A DNA stretch of 64,000 nt from Collinsella bouchesdurhonensis (GTDB taxonomy: Bacteria; Actinomycetota; Coriobacteriia; Coriobacteriales; Coriobacteriaceae). Position 1 is the first letter of the stretch. Every line of letters starts with the position of its first letter. Shown one piece after another: positions 1 to 9,300 of this stretch. The notes under the pieces are model-generated. The model did no database searches. It saw nothing but the letters and a program-made list of their open reading frames with translations, and was not told where the DNA came from. Where the stretch lies: NCBI RefSeq assembly GCF_900155365.1, contig NZ_LT699737.1, forward strand, positions 1 to 64,000, in the 5' to 3' direction. The position numbers and the translations under genes are program-made.

Positions 1-34
1 TCCGTCCGGCCAGCTTCTCGCTGATCGGATCCAT
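1..34 (-). CDS. Possible 5' end of a gene leaving the window
   Basis: On the minus strand an ATG at 34-32 opens a frame running off the window edge, reading MDPISEKLAGR. Only 11 residues are visible, so no function can be given. No convincing Shine-Dalgarno lies just upstream. The main support is position: it follows a roughly 240-base structured leader-like stretch that itself follows the rplT terminator. It could equally be chance. Confidence 0.3.
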   Translation of the reverse strand, partial: MDPISEKLAGR

Positions 35-129
35 TCGATTGAAAAAAGCTTGTTGGTTAGGAAATGATGGGGCCTGCCCGACGGGCAGACCTTATCAAGT
101 TATTCTTCCGTACACATTCGCTCATACTT

Positions 130-280
130 CGAATTGGTATGATTTAGTGCATCTGTCCCGGATGGAGCCGATATGCTATCGCTCCACCCGCGGTATCCGG
201 TTCTCAAGGTACCCGCCGAGAGTGTCGCGTCAACTGCGTTACTCCCTTCGGCGAGGAAATAATTTACCGGATGCCCCTAC
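130..280 (-). promoter_or_regulatory. Structured RNA-like leader, identity unknown
   Basis: Read on the minus strand, this stretch folds into nested helices. An outer helix pairs 272-266 (ATCCGGT) with 201-195 (ACCGGAT). An inner helix pairs 253-248 (CGCCGA) with 219-214 (TCGGCG). A following hairpin pairs 188-181 with 168-161 and continues as GATA/TATC around a 3-base loop. A further GC hairpin lies at 71-91. No coding frame is convincing here. The placement between the rplT terminator and a possible start codon at 34 suggests a riboswitch or leader of the next gene. T-box and yybP-ykoY classes were considered; neither consensus fits well. Confidence 0.35.
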
Positions 281-360
281 CCTCCGCAATACTCAGTTTT
301 AACATACACATCTCCTACACATTTAACTACCGCCTATATCCCCTTACATGCCGTTTAAAG

Positions 361-390
361 AAAAACGGGACGTCTGGCGACGTCCCGTTT
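361..390 (-). terminator. Rho-independent terminator of infC-rpmI-rplT
   Basis: A perfect 12-bp stem (363-374 with 379-390, core ACGGGACGTC) with a 4-base loop is followed on the minus strand by a T-run at 365-361. It lies 25 bases past the rplT stop. Confidence 0.9.
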
Positions 391-415
391 CTAAATACCC
401 TATATAGAGCAGGCT

Positions 416-775
416 TTAGGCCTCGAGGGCCTTCTTCGCAACAGCGGCAAGCTCGTTGAAGGACTCGATGTCCTCGTAAGCCATCTGCGAGAGGACCTTG
501 CGGTCGAGCTCAATGCCGGCAAGCTTCAGGCCGTGCATGAACTGGGAATAGGAGAGACCGTTCACACGAGCGGCTGCGTTGATGCGGGTGATCCAGAGGC
601 TGCGGATCTCGCGCTTCTTAGCGCGGCGATCGCGATACTGGTACTGCAGAGAGTGCTGGACCTGCTCTTTAGCAGCCTTGTACGTACGCGAAGAGGCACC
701 GTAGTAACCCTTCGCACGAGACATAACGGTACGGCGCTTCTTCTTGGCGCTCACTGCGCGCTTGATGCGTGCCAT
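416..775 (-). CDS. rplT: 50S ribosomal protein L20
   Basis: The protein has 119 residues, the normal length for bL20. It has the basic N-terminus MARIKRAVSAKKKRR and the family region SRAKGYYGASSRTYK at about residues 19-33. L20 binds 23S rRNA early in large-subunit assembly and in many bacteria represses its own operon through the infC leader. It is last in the infC-rpmI-rplT operon, 52 bases after rpmI, and is followed by a strong terminator. A leader attenuator upstream of infC at 1632-1669 fits L20-type autoregulation, but that link is inferred. Confidence 0.97.
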   Translation of the reverse strand: MARIKRAVSAKKKRRTVMSRAKGYYGASSRTYKAAKEQVQHSLQYQYRDRRAKKREIRSLWITRINAAARVNGLSYSQFMHGLKLAGIELDRKVLSQMAYEDIESFNELAAVAKKALEA

Positions 776-827
776 ATCAAATCAACTCCAAACGAGATAA
801 AGACGAAATAAAACGGACAGACGGATC

Positions 828-1025
828 TTAGCGGCCAGCGAGACGCGCGTTGACGACCTTAGCGTCAGCTGCGGCGATCTCGGTCTCCTGACGGAAACCA
901 CGCTTACGCTTGGTGGTCTTCTTGCTCAGGATGTGGCTCTTGAAAGCCTTGGCGCGCATGAGCTTACCGGTACCGCTGCGGCGGAAACGCTTCTTGGTGC
1001 CGCTGTGGGACTTCATCTTAGGCAT
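828..1025 (-). CDS. rpmI: 50S ribosomal protein L35
   Basis: This 65-residue, strongly basic protein starts [15 protein letters not shown], the bL35 signature, and has the usual family length. It is a structural component of the large ribosomal subunit. It sits between infC (27 bases upstream) and rplT, the arrangement found in most bacteria, so the three genes should be co-transcribed. Confidence 0.97.
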   Translation of the reverse strand: MPKMKSHSGTKKRFRRSGTGKLMRAKAFKSHILSKKTTKRKRGFRQETEIAAADAKVVNARLAGR

Positions 1026-1052
1026 GAACTTCTCCTTAATCGGTTACAAAGA

Positions 1053-1610
1053 CTATTTCTCGGATGCTTCCTCGGTGGCCTCCGTATCGAAGGCGCCCTT
1101 GATGGGAGCGAGGAGCATGAGCATGTTACGGCCTTCGAGCTTAGGAGCCGACTCGACCGTAGCAAACGGTTTAAGATCCTCAGCAAGACGCTCGAGCACG
1201 TTAAGACCCTGCTCCGGATGGGCCATCTCACGGCCACGGAACATAATGGTGATCTTGACGCGTGCGCCCTTCTTGAGGAAACGCAGCACGTGGCCCTTCT
1301 TGGTCTCGTAATCGCCCACGTCGATTTTTGGACGGAATTTCATTTCCTTGACCTCGACCTTGGACTGGTTCTTACGAGCCTGCTTGGCCTTCATTGCCTG
1401 CTGGTACTTGAACTTGCCGTAATCCATGACCCTGCACACAGGCGGTTCCGCATTAGGTGCGATCTCCACCAGGTCAAGGCCCTGTTCATCGGCGACGCGC
1501 TGAGCATCGCGGATGCCGAACAGACCCAGCTGCGAGCCGTCCACACCGATCAGTCGGCAAGTGCTCGCGGTGATCTCCCCGTTGATGCGGGTGTCATCAG
1601 ACTTAGCTAT
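1053..1610 (-). CDS. infC: Translation initiation factor IF-3, apparent AUA start
   Basis: IF-3 binds the 30S subunit, keeps subunits apart and proofreads start codon and initiator tRNA pairing. The reading frame shows the N-domain (RINGEI, then CRLIG, then LVEIAPNAEPPVCR) and the C-domain (KEMKFRP through the C-terminal core). The only standard start in frame is a GTG at 1544, which would delete the conserved INGEI strand. Upstream the frame stays open to a stop at 1634. There an AUA at 1610-1608 lies 8 bases after the strong ribosome site AAGGAGG (1625-1619). I therefore place the start at AUA, giving 185 residues. Non-canonical AUU/AUA/AUC starts are a known autoregulatory feature of infC. 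Confidence 0.9.
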   Translation of the reverse strand: MAKSDDTRINGEITASTCRLIGVDGSQLGLFGIRDAQRVADEQGLDLVEIAPNAEPPVCRVMDYGKFKYQQAMKAKQARKNQSKVEVKEMKFRPKIDVGDYETKKGHVLRFLKKGARVKITIMFRGREMAHPEQGLNVLERLAEDLKPFATVESAPKLEGRNMLMLLAPIKGAFDTEATEEASEK

Positions 1611-1631
1611 TGTCCCAACCTCCTTCTTACA

Positions 1632-1669
1632 CTAAAACAAAACCCGGAACCGCAAAGCGATATCCGGGT
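1632..1669 (-). promoter_or_regulatory. infC leader attenuator (terminator hairpin)
   Basis: On the minus strand ACCCGGA (1669-1663) pairs with TCCGGGT (1649-1643), followed by TTTTGTTTTAG. This is a Rho-independent terminator ending about 7 bases before the infC ribosome binding site. A terminator directly ahead of infC resembles the L20-controlled transcription attenuation known in Bacillus. The rest of the leader (1670-1875) carries no gene I can support; it separates infC from tRNA-Leu and its terminator. Confidence 0.7.
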
Positions 1670-1874
1670 CTTCAAAACAAGGTTATGCGGCGTGACCGCA
1701 CGAATCTTCTTTTTTAGAACCAGACAGCTGCTCATTGGCGCCGAAAGGTGGGAACCCACAGGTTCCGCTTCGTTACTGCACAAACAGTGCGATGTGTATA
1801 GTAGCACAGTGTGGATTACTCCACGAAGAGCGCACATGAGAAATTTCATCAGCGCGCTCACGCGAGTTCGGTGT

Positions 1875-1905
1875 TTACAAGAAAGGACCCCATCGCTGGG
1901 GTCCT
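1875..1905 (-). terminator. Terminator after tRNA-Leu
   Basis: The 8-bp stem AGGACCCC/GGGGTCCT (1898-1905 with 1884-1891) is followed on the minus strand by TTCTTGT. It starts 12 bases past the tRNA 3' end. Confidence 0.85.
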
Positions 1906-1916
1906 TGCTGTTCGGA

Positions 1917-2003
1917 TGGTGCCCGAGGCGAGACTCGAACTCGCACGATGTCGCCACCGGTGGATTTTGAGTCCACTGCGTCTGCCAATTCCGCCACTCG
2001 GGC
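1917..2003 (-). tRNA. tRNA-Leu (anticodon CAA)
   Basis: The minus strand gives a complete class II tRNA. The acceptor is GCCCGAG/CTCGGGC and the anticodon stem GTGGA/TCCAC encloses loop CTCAAAA, hence anticodon CAA reading UUG. A long variable arm is present, as is the T-loop GTTCGAGTC, and an encoded CCA follows discriminator A. A -10-like TATAGT lies at 2030-2025, about 22 bases upstream of the 5' end. It is transcribed alone, with its own terminator at 1884-1905. Confidence 0.97.
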
Positions 2004-2094
2004 GCACGCTATGGTGCGTTAGCAACTATACCATATTAAAAGTAGCCCAAAGGGTTCGTGCAAACTTTTTTCCTTGCGCAGAACACTGAAACGC

Positions 2095-2143
2095 AAAAAG
2101 CCCCGGTTTCGCTTCTCCACATGTGGAAAAACGAAACCGGGGC
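2095..2143 (-). terminator. Terminator of fba
   Basis: The 12-bp stem GCCCCGGTTTCG/CGAAACCGGGGC (2143-2132 with 2111-2100) is followed on the minus strand by TTTTTGCG, 16 bases past the fba stop. Confidence 0.92.
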
Positions 2144-2159
2144 CATGTGAAAAGCGGCT

Positions 2160-3026
2160 TTAGGCCTTGTTCACGCTGCCAAACTGCTCCATGAGCTCCT
2201 TGGTGCGAACAACGATAGCCTCGCGAGCCGGCTTGATGAGCTTGCGCGGATCGTAACCCTTGCCCTGCTGATCCTTGCCAGCCTCGACATACTCGCGAAT
2301 GGCCTTGGCATAGACAACCTGAAGGTCGGTGTTGACGTTGACCTTAGAAACGCCAAGAGAGATGGCCTTTTTAATCTGGTCCTCGGGAATGCCAGTACCA
2401 CCGTGCAGAACCAGCGGGAGGTTACCGGTGAGAGCCTTGATCTCGCCCAGGCGCTCGAAGGAAAGGCCCTTCCAGTCTTTCGGATACAGACCGTGGATGT
2501 TACCAATACCGCAAGCGAGGAAATCGACGCCCAGGTCGGCAATCTGCTTGCACTGCTCGGGATCGGCGAGCTCACCGGAGGAAGTCACGCCATCCTCGGT
2601 ACCGCCGATACCGCCGACCTCTGCCTCAATGGACAGACCGCGAGAGTGAGCGAGGTCCACAAGCTCCTTGGTGCGGTCGAGATTGGTCTGGAAGTCGGCC
2701 TCGTGAGAACCGTCGTACATAATGGACGTAAAGCCTGCATCCATGGCCTTGAAGCAATCCTCATAGGAACCATGATCGAGGTGCAAAGCAACAGGAACCG
2801 TAATGTCGAGAGCCTCAACGCAAGCCTTGACCATGTCGGCACAAACCTTGTAGCTGCCCATCCACTTGGCAGCGCCGCCCGTGCACTGCATGATAAGCGG
2901 AGACTTGGCCTCCTCGGCAGCCTGGAGAATAGCGAGCGTCCATTCCAGGTTGTTGGTGTTGAAGGCGCCCAAAGCGTAATGGCCGGCCTCAGCATTCTTA
3001 AGCATGTCGCTTGCGTTAACGAGCAT
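2160..3026 (-). CDS. fba: Class II fructose-1,6-bisphosphate aldolase
   Basis: The protein has 288 residues. It catalyses reversible cleavage of fructose 1,6-bisphosphate to glyceraldehyde 3-phosphate and dihydroxyacetone phosphate, zinc dependent, in the cytosol. Visible class II features are LHLDHG (81-86, catalytic Asp84 and metal-binding His85), EAEVGGIGG (134-142), NIHGLY with metal His178, VLHGG with metal His208, and the phosphate-binding NVNTDLQ near 231-237. Close relatives include tagatose-bisphosphate aldolases, so sugar specificity is not certain. It is monocistronic, with AGGGGG ahead of the ATG and its own terminator. Confidence 0.93.
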   Translation of the reverse strand: MLVNASDMLKNAEAGHYALGAFNTNNLEWTLAILQAAEEAKSPLIMQCTGGAAKWMGSYKVCADMVKACVEALDITVPVALHLDHGSYEDCFKAMDAGFTSIMYDGSHEADFQTNLDRTKELVDLAHSRGLSIEAEVGGIGGTEDGVTSSGELADPEQCKQIADLGVDFLACGIGNIHGLYPKDWKGLSFERLGEIKALTGNLPLVLHGGTGIPEDQIKKAISLGVSKVNVNTDLQVVYAKAIREYVEAGKDQQGKGYDPRKLIKPAREAIVVRTKELMEQFGSVNKA

Positions 3027-3155
3027 ACGAACCCCCTAGTTCGAAGTGCCGAAATGACATAGCAAAGCATACCATGCGCCATAGCCTCGATACGCCATCT
3101 GTCATACTTTCACATAAGCAAAACGAAAGCTTCGATATTCTTCGAAACGAAAGGG

Positions 3156-3872
3156 TTAATGCTCGTGACGAAGCGCGTAGGCCATGAAGGGGTTCGAATC
3201 AAGTTCGCGAGAGACAGTCGTGGTGCCGTTATGGCCCACATAGCACAAGGTATCTGAGGGCAAAGAGGTGCCGATGCGCGCAAGCGAACGCATGATCAGC
3301 CCCTCGTCACCGCCGGGAAGATCGACGCGTCCATGCCCTCCCGGGAAAAGGGTATCGCCTACAAATGCGATGTTTGCATCCGAAGTGGCAGCAAACAGCA
3401 CGATACCTCCCGGCGTATGGCCGGGAGTCGACAGCACCTGGAGACACACGTCTCCCACCTCGACCGTATCGCCCTCCTCAAGCAAACGGTCGGGTGCAGG
3501 CGGCATCTCGGTATCGATACCCCATGTCGTCTTCATGCTGCGCACTGCCTCGGCTAGATACGGTGCATCAAGCGCGGAAATCATAAAGGGGATGTCCTCG
3601 CCCAAGACGCGGCGAACGCCCGCTACGCCGCCAACGTGATCGGCATGCCCGTGCGTGCAGACAACGGCATCGAGATGCGCAGTGGGAAACAGGGCCAAGG
3701 CGCGCTCGGCCAGCTTCTCCCCTTCCCATGCGGGATCGATCATCACAGCGTAATCTTGGGAGACCACAATGTAGGTATTGGTCTGAATCGGGCCGTTAAC
3801 AATAGTTGCGACGCGAAGCGAACCACGGCCCTCGAGCTCCAAATTCGCCTTCAACGGCAATTTGCCATCCAT
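3156..3872 (-). CDS. MBL-fold metallo-hydrolase (glyoxalase II-like)
   Basis: This 238-residue protein carries the metallo-beta-lactamase signature THGHADHVGG (73-82), further metal ligands His152 (STPGHT) and Asp173 (VGDTLF), and the C-terminal His214 (YVGHN). That is a full binuclear metal site of the hydroxyacylglutathione hydrolase-like group. The substrate is unknown. It lies 18 bases after rel, with a GAGAGGTG ribosome site, so it is the last gene of a recJ-rel-mbl operon. An MBL hydrolase following relA is a common arrangement. Confidence 0.85.
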   Translation of the reverse strand: MDGKLPLKANLELEGRGSLRVATIVNGPIQTNTYIVVSQDYAVMIDPAWEGEKLAERALALFPTAHLDAVVCTHGHADHVGGVAGVRRVLGEDIPFMISALDAPYLAEAVRSMKTTWGIDTEMPPAPDRLLEEGDTVEVGDVCLQVLSTPGHTPGGIVLFAATSDANIAFVGDTLFPGGHGRVDLPGGDEGLIMRSLARIGTSLPSDTLCYVGHNGTTTVSRELDSNPFMAYALRHEH

Positions 3873-3890
3873 AAAACACCTCTCACGTTA

Positions 3891-6290
3891 TTAGTGACGA
3901 TGCGCCATCTGCGCACCGCCGCCCTCGCCGGGCATGAGACGGCGAGCATCGAAGACGCTTTCCACGCGACTAATGGCGGCAAGCAGCGCGTCCAAGCCGC
4001 TGGCATCGGAGATCTCGACCAAAAAGCGCAGGGTAGCGACTCCCTCGCGGTCGGTCGATGTTGCAGCCGAGAGAATGTTGGCCCCCGCATCGCCGATGGC
4101 GATAGTGACGTCTTTGAGCAATCCCATGCGATCGAGACATTCGACCACAATCTCAACCTGGAAAAGAGCATCGGCGCCATCGTCCCATGACACCTCGATC
4201 ATGCGCTCGGGGTGCTCCATAAGGCCCTTGACATTAGGGCAGTCGGCACGATGGACCGACACGCCGCGTCCGCGCGTGATGAAACCAACGATATCGTCGC
4301 CAACCACGGGGTTGCAGCAGTGGGCCAGGCGAACCAGCAGGCCATCGCCGCCCTTGACCACAACACCCGAACTTGCGGGCTTGCGCTTGCGCTTGGGCGG
4401 ACGGCGGCTACCGCGCGTCTGCTTGATCGTCTCGGCAACGATCTCTTCGGGCTCCTTGGCGGCGGCTTCGGTCGGCTTGGGGTCGAGCAGCGCTTCCACC
4501 TTGTTGCACACCATGCGCGGCGCGACCTTGCCGGCGCCCACGGCGGCGAACAAATCCTCAAGTTGCTTGAAGTTCAAGTCGTGCGCGACTTCGGTAAGGG
4601 CGCGCGTAGAGCGGGGCGTGGATATGCCAAAACCTCGTTTGCGCAGGTCCTTTGCAAGTGTGTCGCGACCAGAAACGGCATCGTCGTCTTTGGTTGCCGC
4701 CGCAAAATAGCGACGAATCTTAGAGCGGGCGGAGGGCGTACGCACGATGTTGAACCAATCGCGCGAGGGCTTTGCGGCCTTATTGGTCAAGATTTCGACA
4801 CGGTCGCCCATAGCGAGCTCGTGCGAGAGTGGGGCAACCACGCCATTAACCATAGCGCCGACGCAGTGGTTGCCGACCTCGGTGTGGACGGCATACGCGA
4901 AGTCAAGCGGCGTCGACCCCGCGCGCAAGCTCATGACCTCGCCCTTGGGTGTAAACACGAAAATTTCCTGGTCAAAAAGATCGACCTTCAATGAGTGAAG
5001 GAACTCTTTTGGATCGTCGATCTCGTCGGAAACGGTCCAGTCGAGCGAGCGACGCAACCAGTTGATCTGGTCGTCCAGGCGCTGAGCGTCGTTGGATTTG
5101 GAAGCGGTAGACCCGCCCGAACGCTTGTAGAGCCAGTGGGCGGCAATGCCGTATTCCGCCTGCTCGTGCATCTCGTACGTACGAATCTGAATCTCGAGCG
5201 GACGAGCCGTGGGACCGATAACCGTTGTGTGCAGCGACTGGTAGTTGTTGAATTTGGGCATGGCGATATAGTCTTTGAATCGCCCGGGCATGGGATGCCA
5301 CAGAGAGTGGACCGCGCCGAGTGCAGAGTAGCAATCGCCCACAGTATTGGTGATGACGCGCAGGGCCACAAGGTCGTAGATCTCGGAAAACTCTTTTCCC
5401 TTGCGGCGCATCTTCTGGTAGATAGACCAGTAATGCTTGGAGCGTCCTTTGATCTGGAATCCCTCAAGGCCCGCGTGCTTGAGCTCGTCGGTCAGCGTCT
5501 TGATAGTCTCTGCCAAGAAGCGCTCGCGCACCTCACGACTCTCGGCAACCATGCGCGCAATGCGCTGATAGGCTTCCGGCTCAAGATAGAAGAAGGAAAG
5601 GTCCTCCAGCTCCCACTTGATAGAGCTCATGCCCAAGCGGTCGGCCAAAGGCGCGTACACGTCCATTGTCTCGCGCGCCTTGAACAGACGCCGATCCTCA
5701 CGAAGAGCAGCGAGCGTTCGCATGTTATGCAGGCGGTCGGCAAGCTTGACGATAATCACGCGAATGTCGCGCGACATGGCGAGAAACATCTTGCGCAGGT
5801 TGAGCGCCTGTTTCTCATCCATGCTGTCGACCTCGATGTTCGTGAGTTTGGTCACGCCGTCGACGAGCTCGGAAACAGTCGAGCCAAAGATGCTTGCCAC
5901 ATCATCGAGGGATGTCTCGGTATCTTCCACCGTATCGTGAAGGAGCGCGGCGCACACCACATCGCAGTCCATATTGAGCTCGGCCAAGATAATGGCCACC
6001 TCAACAGGATGGTTGATATACATCTCGCCCGAGCGGCGCTTTTGCTTCGCATGCTTCTCGGCGGCAAAACAGTAGGCACGCTCGACTTTGGCGCGATCTT
6101 CCTCGTTCATGTTCTTGCGGCACAGGCTCGCGAGCTTGTCGTAGCTGTCTGCAGTAATCTGATACGGCAGATCATCGGCACATGTAATGTGTAGCAGCTC
6201 CGAGGTAGGGCGCAGGCTGCCCTCCTGGTTTGTATGAACAACTGCACCGGAATGCGGCGCAGCATTTGCATGAGAAGCAGCGCTGCCCAT
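3891..6290 (-). CDS. rel: Bifunctional (p)ppGpp synthetase/hydrolase
   Basis: A 799-residue RelA/SpoT homologue that controls the stringent response by making and degrading (p)ppGpp. The hydrolase HD domain looks intact: His94 in INHPVEVA, HDTVEDT at 118-124, and RLHNMRT at about 186-192. The synthetase domain has RSKHYWSIYQKM, IYDLVALRVI and the KFNNYQSLHTTV segment. A TGS domain (EIFVFTPKGEVMSLRAGST) and a C-terminal ACT domain (about 720-795) follow. The first 40 residues are variable. The ribosome site is AAAGGGGAGGGG. It sits 15 bases after recJ and ahead of the MBL gene. Confidence 0.96.
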   Translation of the reverse strand: MGSAASHANAAPHSGAVVHTNQEGSLRPTSELLHITCADDLPYQITADSYDKLASLCRKNMNEEDRAKVERAYCFAAEKHAKQKRRSGEMYINHPVEVAIILAELNMDCDVVCAALLHDTVEDTETSLDDVASIFGSTVSELVDGVTKLTNIEVDSMDEKQALNLRKMFLAMSRDIRVIIVKLADRLHNMRTLAALREDRRLFKARETMDVYAPLADRLGMSSIKWELEDLSFFYLEPEAYQRIARMVAESREVRERFLAETIKTLTDELKHAGLEGFQIKGRSKHYWSIYQKMRRKGKEFSEIYDLVALRVITNTVGDCYSALGAVHSLWHPMPGRFKDYIAMPKFNNYQSLHTTVIGPTARPLEIQIRTYEMHEQAEYGIAAHWLYKRSGGSTASKSNDAQRLDDQINWLRRSLDWTVSDEIDDPKEFLHSLKVDLFDQEIFVFTPKGEVMSLRAGSTPLDFAYAVHTEVGNHCVGAMVNGVVAPLSHELAMGDRVEILTNKAAKPSRDWFNIVRTPSARSKIRRYFAAATKDDDAVSGRDTLAKDLRKRGFGISTPRSTRALTEVAHDLNFKQLEDLFAAVGAGKVAPRMVCNKVEALLDPKPTEAAAKEPEEIVAETIKQTRGSRRPPKRKRKPASSGVVVKGGDGLLVRLAHCCNPVVGDDIVGFITRGRGVSVHRADCPNVKGLMEHPERMIEVSWDDGADALFQVEIVVECLDRMGLLKDVTIAIGDAGANILSAATSTDREGVATLRFLVEISDASGLDALLAAISRVESVFDARRLMPGEGGGAQMAHRH

Positions 6291-6305
6291 GGTGACCCCT
6301 CCCCT

Positions 6306-9300
6306 TTATTCAGCCCGTGGCGTGATGGGCCTGTTCACTCGTGCAAGCATATCATGAGCAGATGTATCTAAAGCCCAGCTCTTGAATGCCGAGAACTCCA
6401 TGCGCGTGCGCATGCCCTCGAGGTAGCGAATAGAACGCGAAAGCTCAACCTTGCCCGGGTTCTCGGTCATGGCGATACGGCGATTTGCATCCGAACCCTT
6501 CACGCACGCAAACCCGAGCTCCTCGAACACGCCGAGGCCACACGAAACCGAGCGCTCATCCACATGTGTGCGCGCATCGATAGCAAGGCACATCTGCGCG
6601 ATGTCAAGATCGCTCGCCGCAAACGAGTCCTCCCCCGTCTTGGTTCGCGCCGCACGCCACATGGTCTGCAGCGCACGGTAGAGAACAACAAGCTCGTCGC
6701 GCGTGGGCGCCAAAGCATCGAGCAAATGCTCGTTAATGCGGGCATCGCGAGCAGAATAGAGTAGATGGATGCGAGCGGCGGCGCCATCGCGACCCGCACG
6801 GCCGCTCATTTGGTTGAACTCGATAGCGCCAAACGGCATGTGATACAAGACAACATGGCGAATATCAGGCAAGTTGACGCCTTCGCCAAAGGCGGAAGTG
6901 GAGACGATGCAGGAAAGCTCACCGCTTCTAAAGGCATTCTCGACACGCATGCGGTCGCTTCGTGAAAGGCCCGCGTGATAGAACGCAATGGCGGGAGCGA
7001 GCTCGGGGATGCGACGACGAAGCGTGCGGGCAAGCGCAACGGCAGCGTCGCGCGCATTGACGTACACCACACACTTATCCCCCGTGGCGACGATGGAGAC
7101 AAGGCAGTTCTCGCGCGCTTGCAAGTTGCGCTCGTCCTCCAGGTTCAGATTGGCACGCACCGTGTCGTCGACCACCACCTCGTTGATGGGAAGAAGGTGG
7201 CGTATCTCCTTGGCAACAGGACGAGAAGCGGTAGCTGTCGCAGCAAGAACCTGGGGCGAGCCCAACAGCTGCAAAACCTCCGGCATGTCGAGATAGGCAC
7301 TACGATTTCCGCCCTTTGCCGCGGCCATGTGATGCGCCTCATCGAAAACGATAAAGCCGATACGCGCCGGCGCGAAACGCGAGCGATGAATATCGAGGAA
7401 CTCGGGCGTGGTGAGAATCACATCGAGCGCGCCGGAGCGCAGGCGCGAGAAAATCGCGTCACGGGCGGCAGGAAGCGTCTCGCCCGTAAGGACCGCTGCG
7501 CGCAGTCCCAGCTGAGAAAAGCGCTCGACGAGATGAAACGACTGATCGGCCACGAGGGCGCGCAGAGGATAGACAAAGATGCTTGCGCGTTCATGGGAGA
7601 GTGCCTCGCGCGCTGCATGAACTTGGAAGATCAGGGATTTTCCACGTCCGGTGCCCATCACCGCAAGGACACTTTTGCCCTGGCCCAGAGCGTCAAGCGC
7701 ATCGCGCTGCGCGGGATGCGGATCTGCGCATCCAATAAACGAATGGATGAGCGTACGCGTCAGCTCATCATAGGGAAGACGGGCGAGCATGGCGCGACGC
7801 GAAGCATCGGGAGCTTCGCCAAAGGCTTCATCGGCGACGGCCGCGGAGGCCATGATGGGGGCGTTGTCGTTCATATCGTCTTTAGAGCCCGCGGCGTCAT
7901 GGCGAAGAATGTCTTTAACCATGAGTTTGGGCTTCACGCGGCCCTGCCAGCGCTCCGCCACGGCTTCGAACACGAGGTCGACAACTGCATCGCATGCCAC
8001 GCATCGATCGATATCGGGCACGCGAAACATAATGGCGGGAACGCTCGAGATGCCGTCGGTGGCGACAAAACGCATGTGATCGCCCGTTTTTCCCACCGCA
8101 GCACGATCGGTCATGGTCACGCCGGTAGCTGCAAGCAGCGGAACCCTGTTGCCCTGCCCAAACGGTTCGAGCACCGAAATCTGCTCGATAGTATTGATAT
8201 CGAGCTCGTTGAGCTTAACAACGGCAGCGACCTCGTCGGTGTCCTCGAAGTCCTCGGCGGGAAGCTGGGCTAGAGTCTCGCCCATCCGGCGGCGAAACTC
8301 ATCGAGCTTATCGGCCTCGATGGTCACGCCAACGGCACCGGCATGACCTCCAAAACGAATCACGAGATCGGAGCATCGCTCAACCGCATCAAACAGGTTG
8401 ACGGAGCCAACCGAGCGGCCCGACCCTCGCGCGATGCCATCCTGCACGGAAAACAGAAGCGCGGGAACATGGAAGCGATTGGTAAGACGACTCGCCACGA
8501 TACCTTTCACGCCCTCGTGCCAGCCCTCGCCGGCCACGACGATCACGCGACCGCCGTCATAGCTTGCCTCGGCAAGAGCCATGGCTTCATCGGCAAGCTT
8601 GCCCTCGATATCTCGACGATCCTGGTTGATCTCTTCGAGCTGGGCAGCGAGTTGCGCCGCCTCCATGGGATCGGTCGCCATTAGCAAGTCGAGCGCCAAG
8701 GCAGGATCTGCCATACGGCCCGCAGCGTTGAGGCGCGGGATGAGCGAGAAGGAAAGGGCATCGGCTGTGATGGTGCGCAAGTCGGCACGGGCAACAGAGG
8801 CGAGCGCCACGTAGCCAGGACGCGTCGAGGCGCGCATATGGGCAATACCATCTGCCACAAGCGCACGGTTCTCGGGAGTGAGAAGCATCATGTCCGACAC
8901 GGTTCCAAGCGCTGCGACCTCGGTATAGGAGCGCCACAGGTCGGGTTCGCCCAGACGCTCGCCCAGCAGCTGCACGAGCTTGAGCGCCACGCCGGCACCG
9001 GCGAGCTCGCGTGAGGGACTCTTGTCGGCAATCTTGGGATCGGCGACGGGAACGCCCTGGGGAACAAGGTCGGAAGGCTCATGATGGTCGGTCACCACGA
9101 TGTCGATGCCGCGCTCAACGATCTGCTGTACCTCGTTTTTTGCCGCGATGCCGTTATCGACCGTGATGATGAGCGTTGGCGAGCACGCTTCGACCACTCG
9201 GTCGAGCGCGCTGGCGGTAAGACCGTAGCCCTCGTCAAATCGGTGCGGAATAAACGGGTGGACGGTGCCGCCAAGGTGGCGCAATGCCTCGGTGAGCAGA

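Noticed and set aside
1-300. T-box leader or rRNA spacer
   Set aside because: The stretch GATACCGCGG superficially recalls the T-box core, but the UGG that pairs with tRNA is absent, and no 16S/23S boundary sequence is visible.
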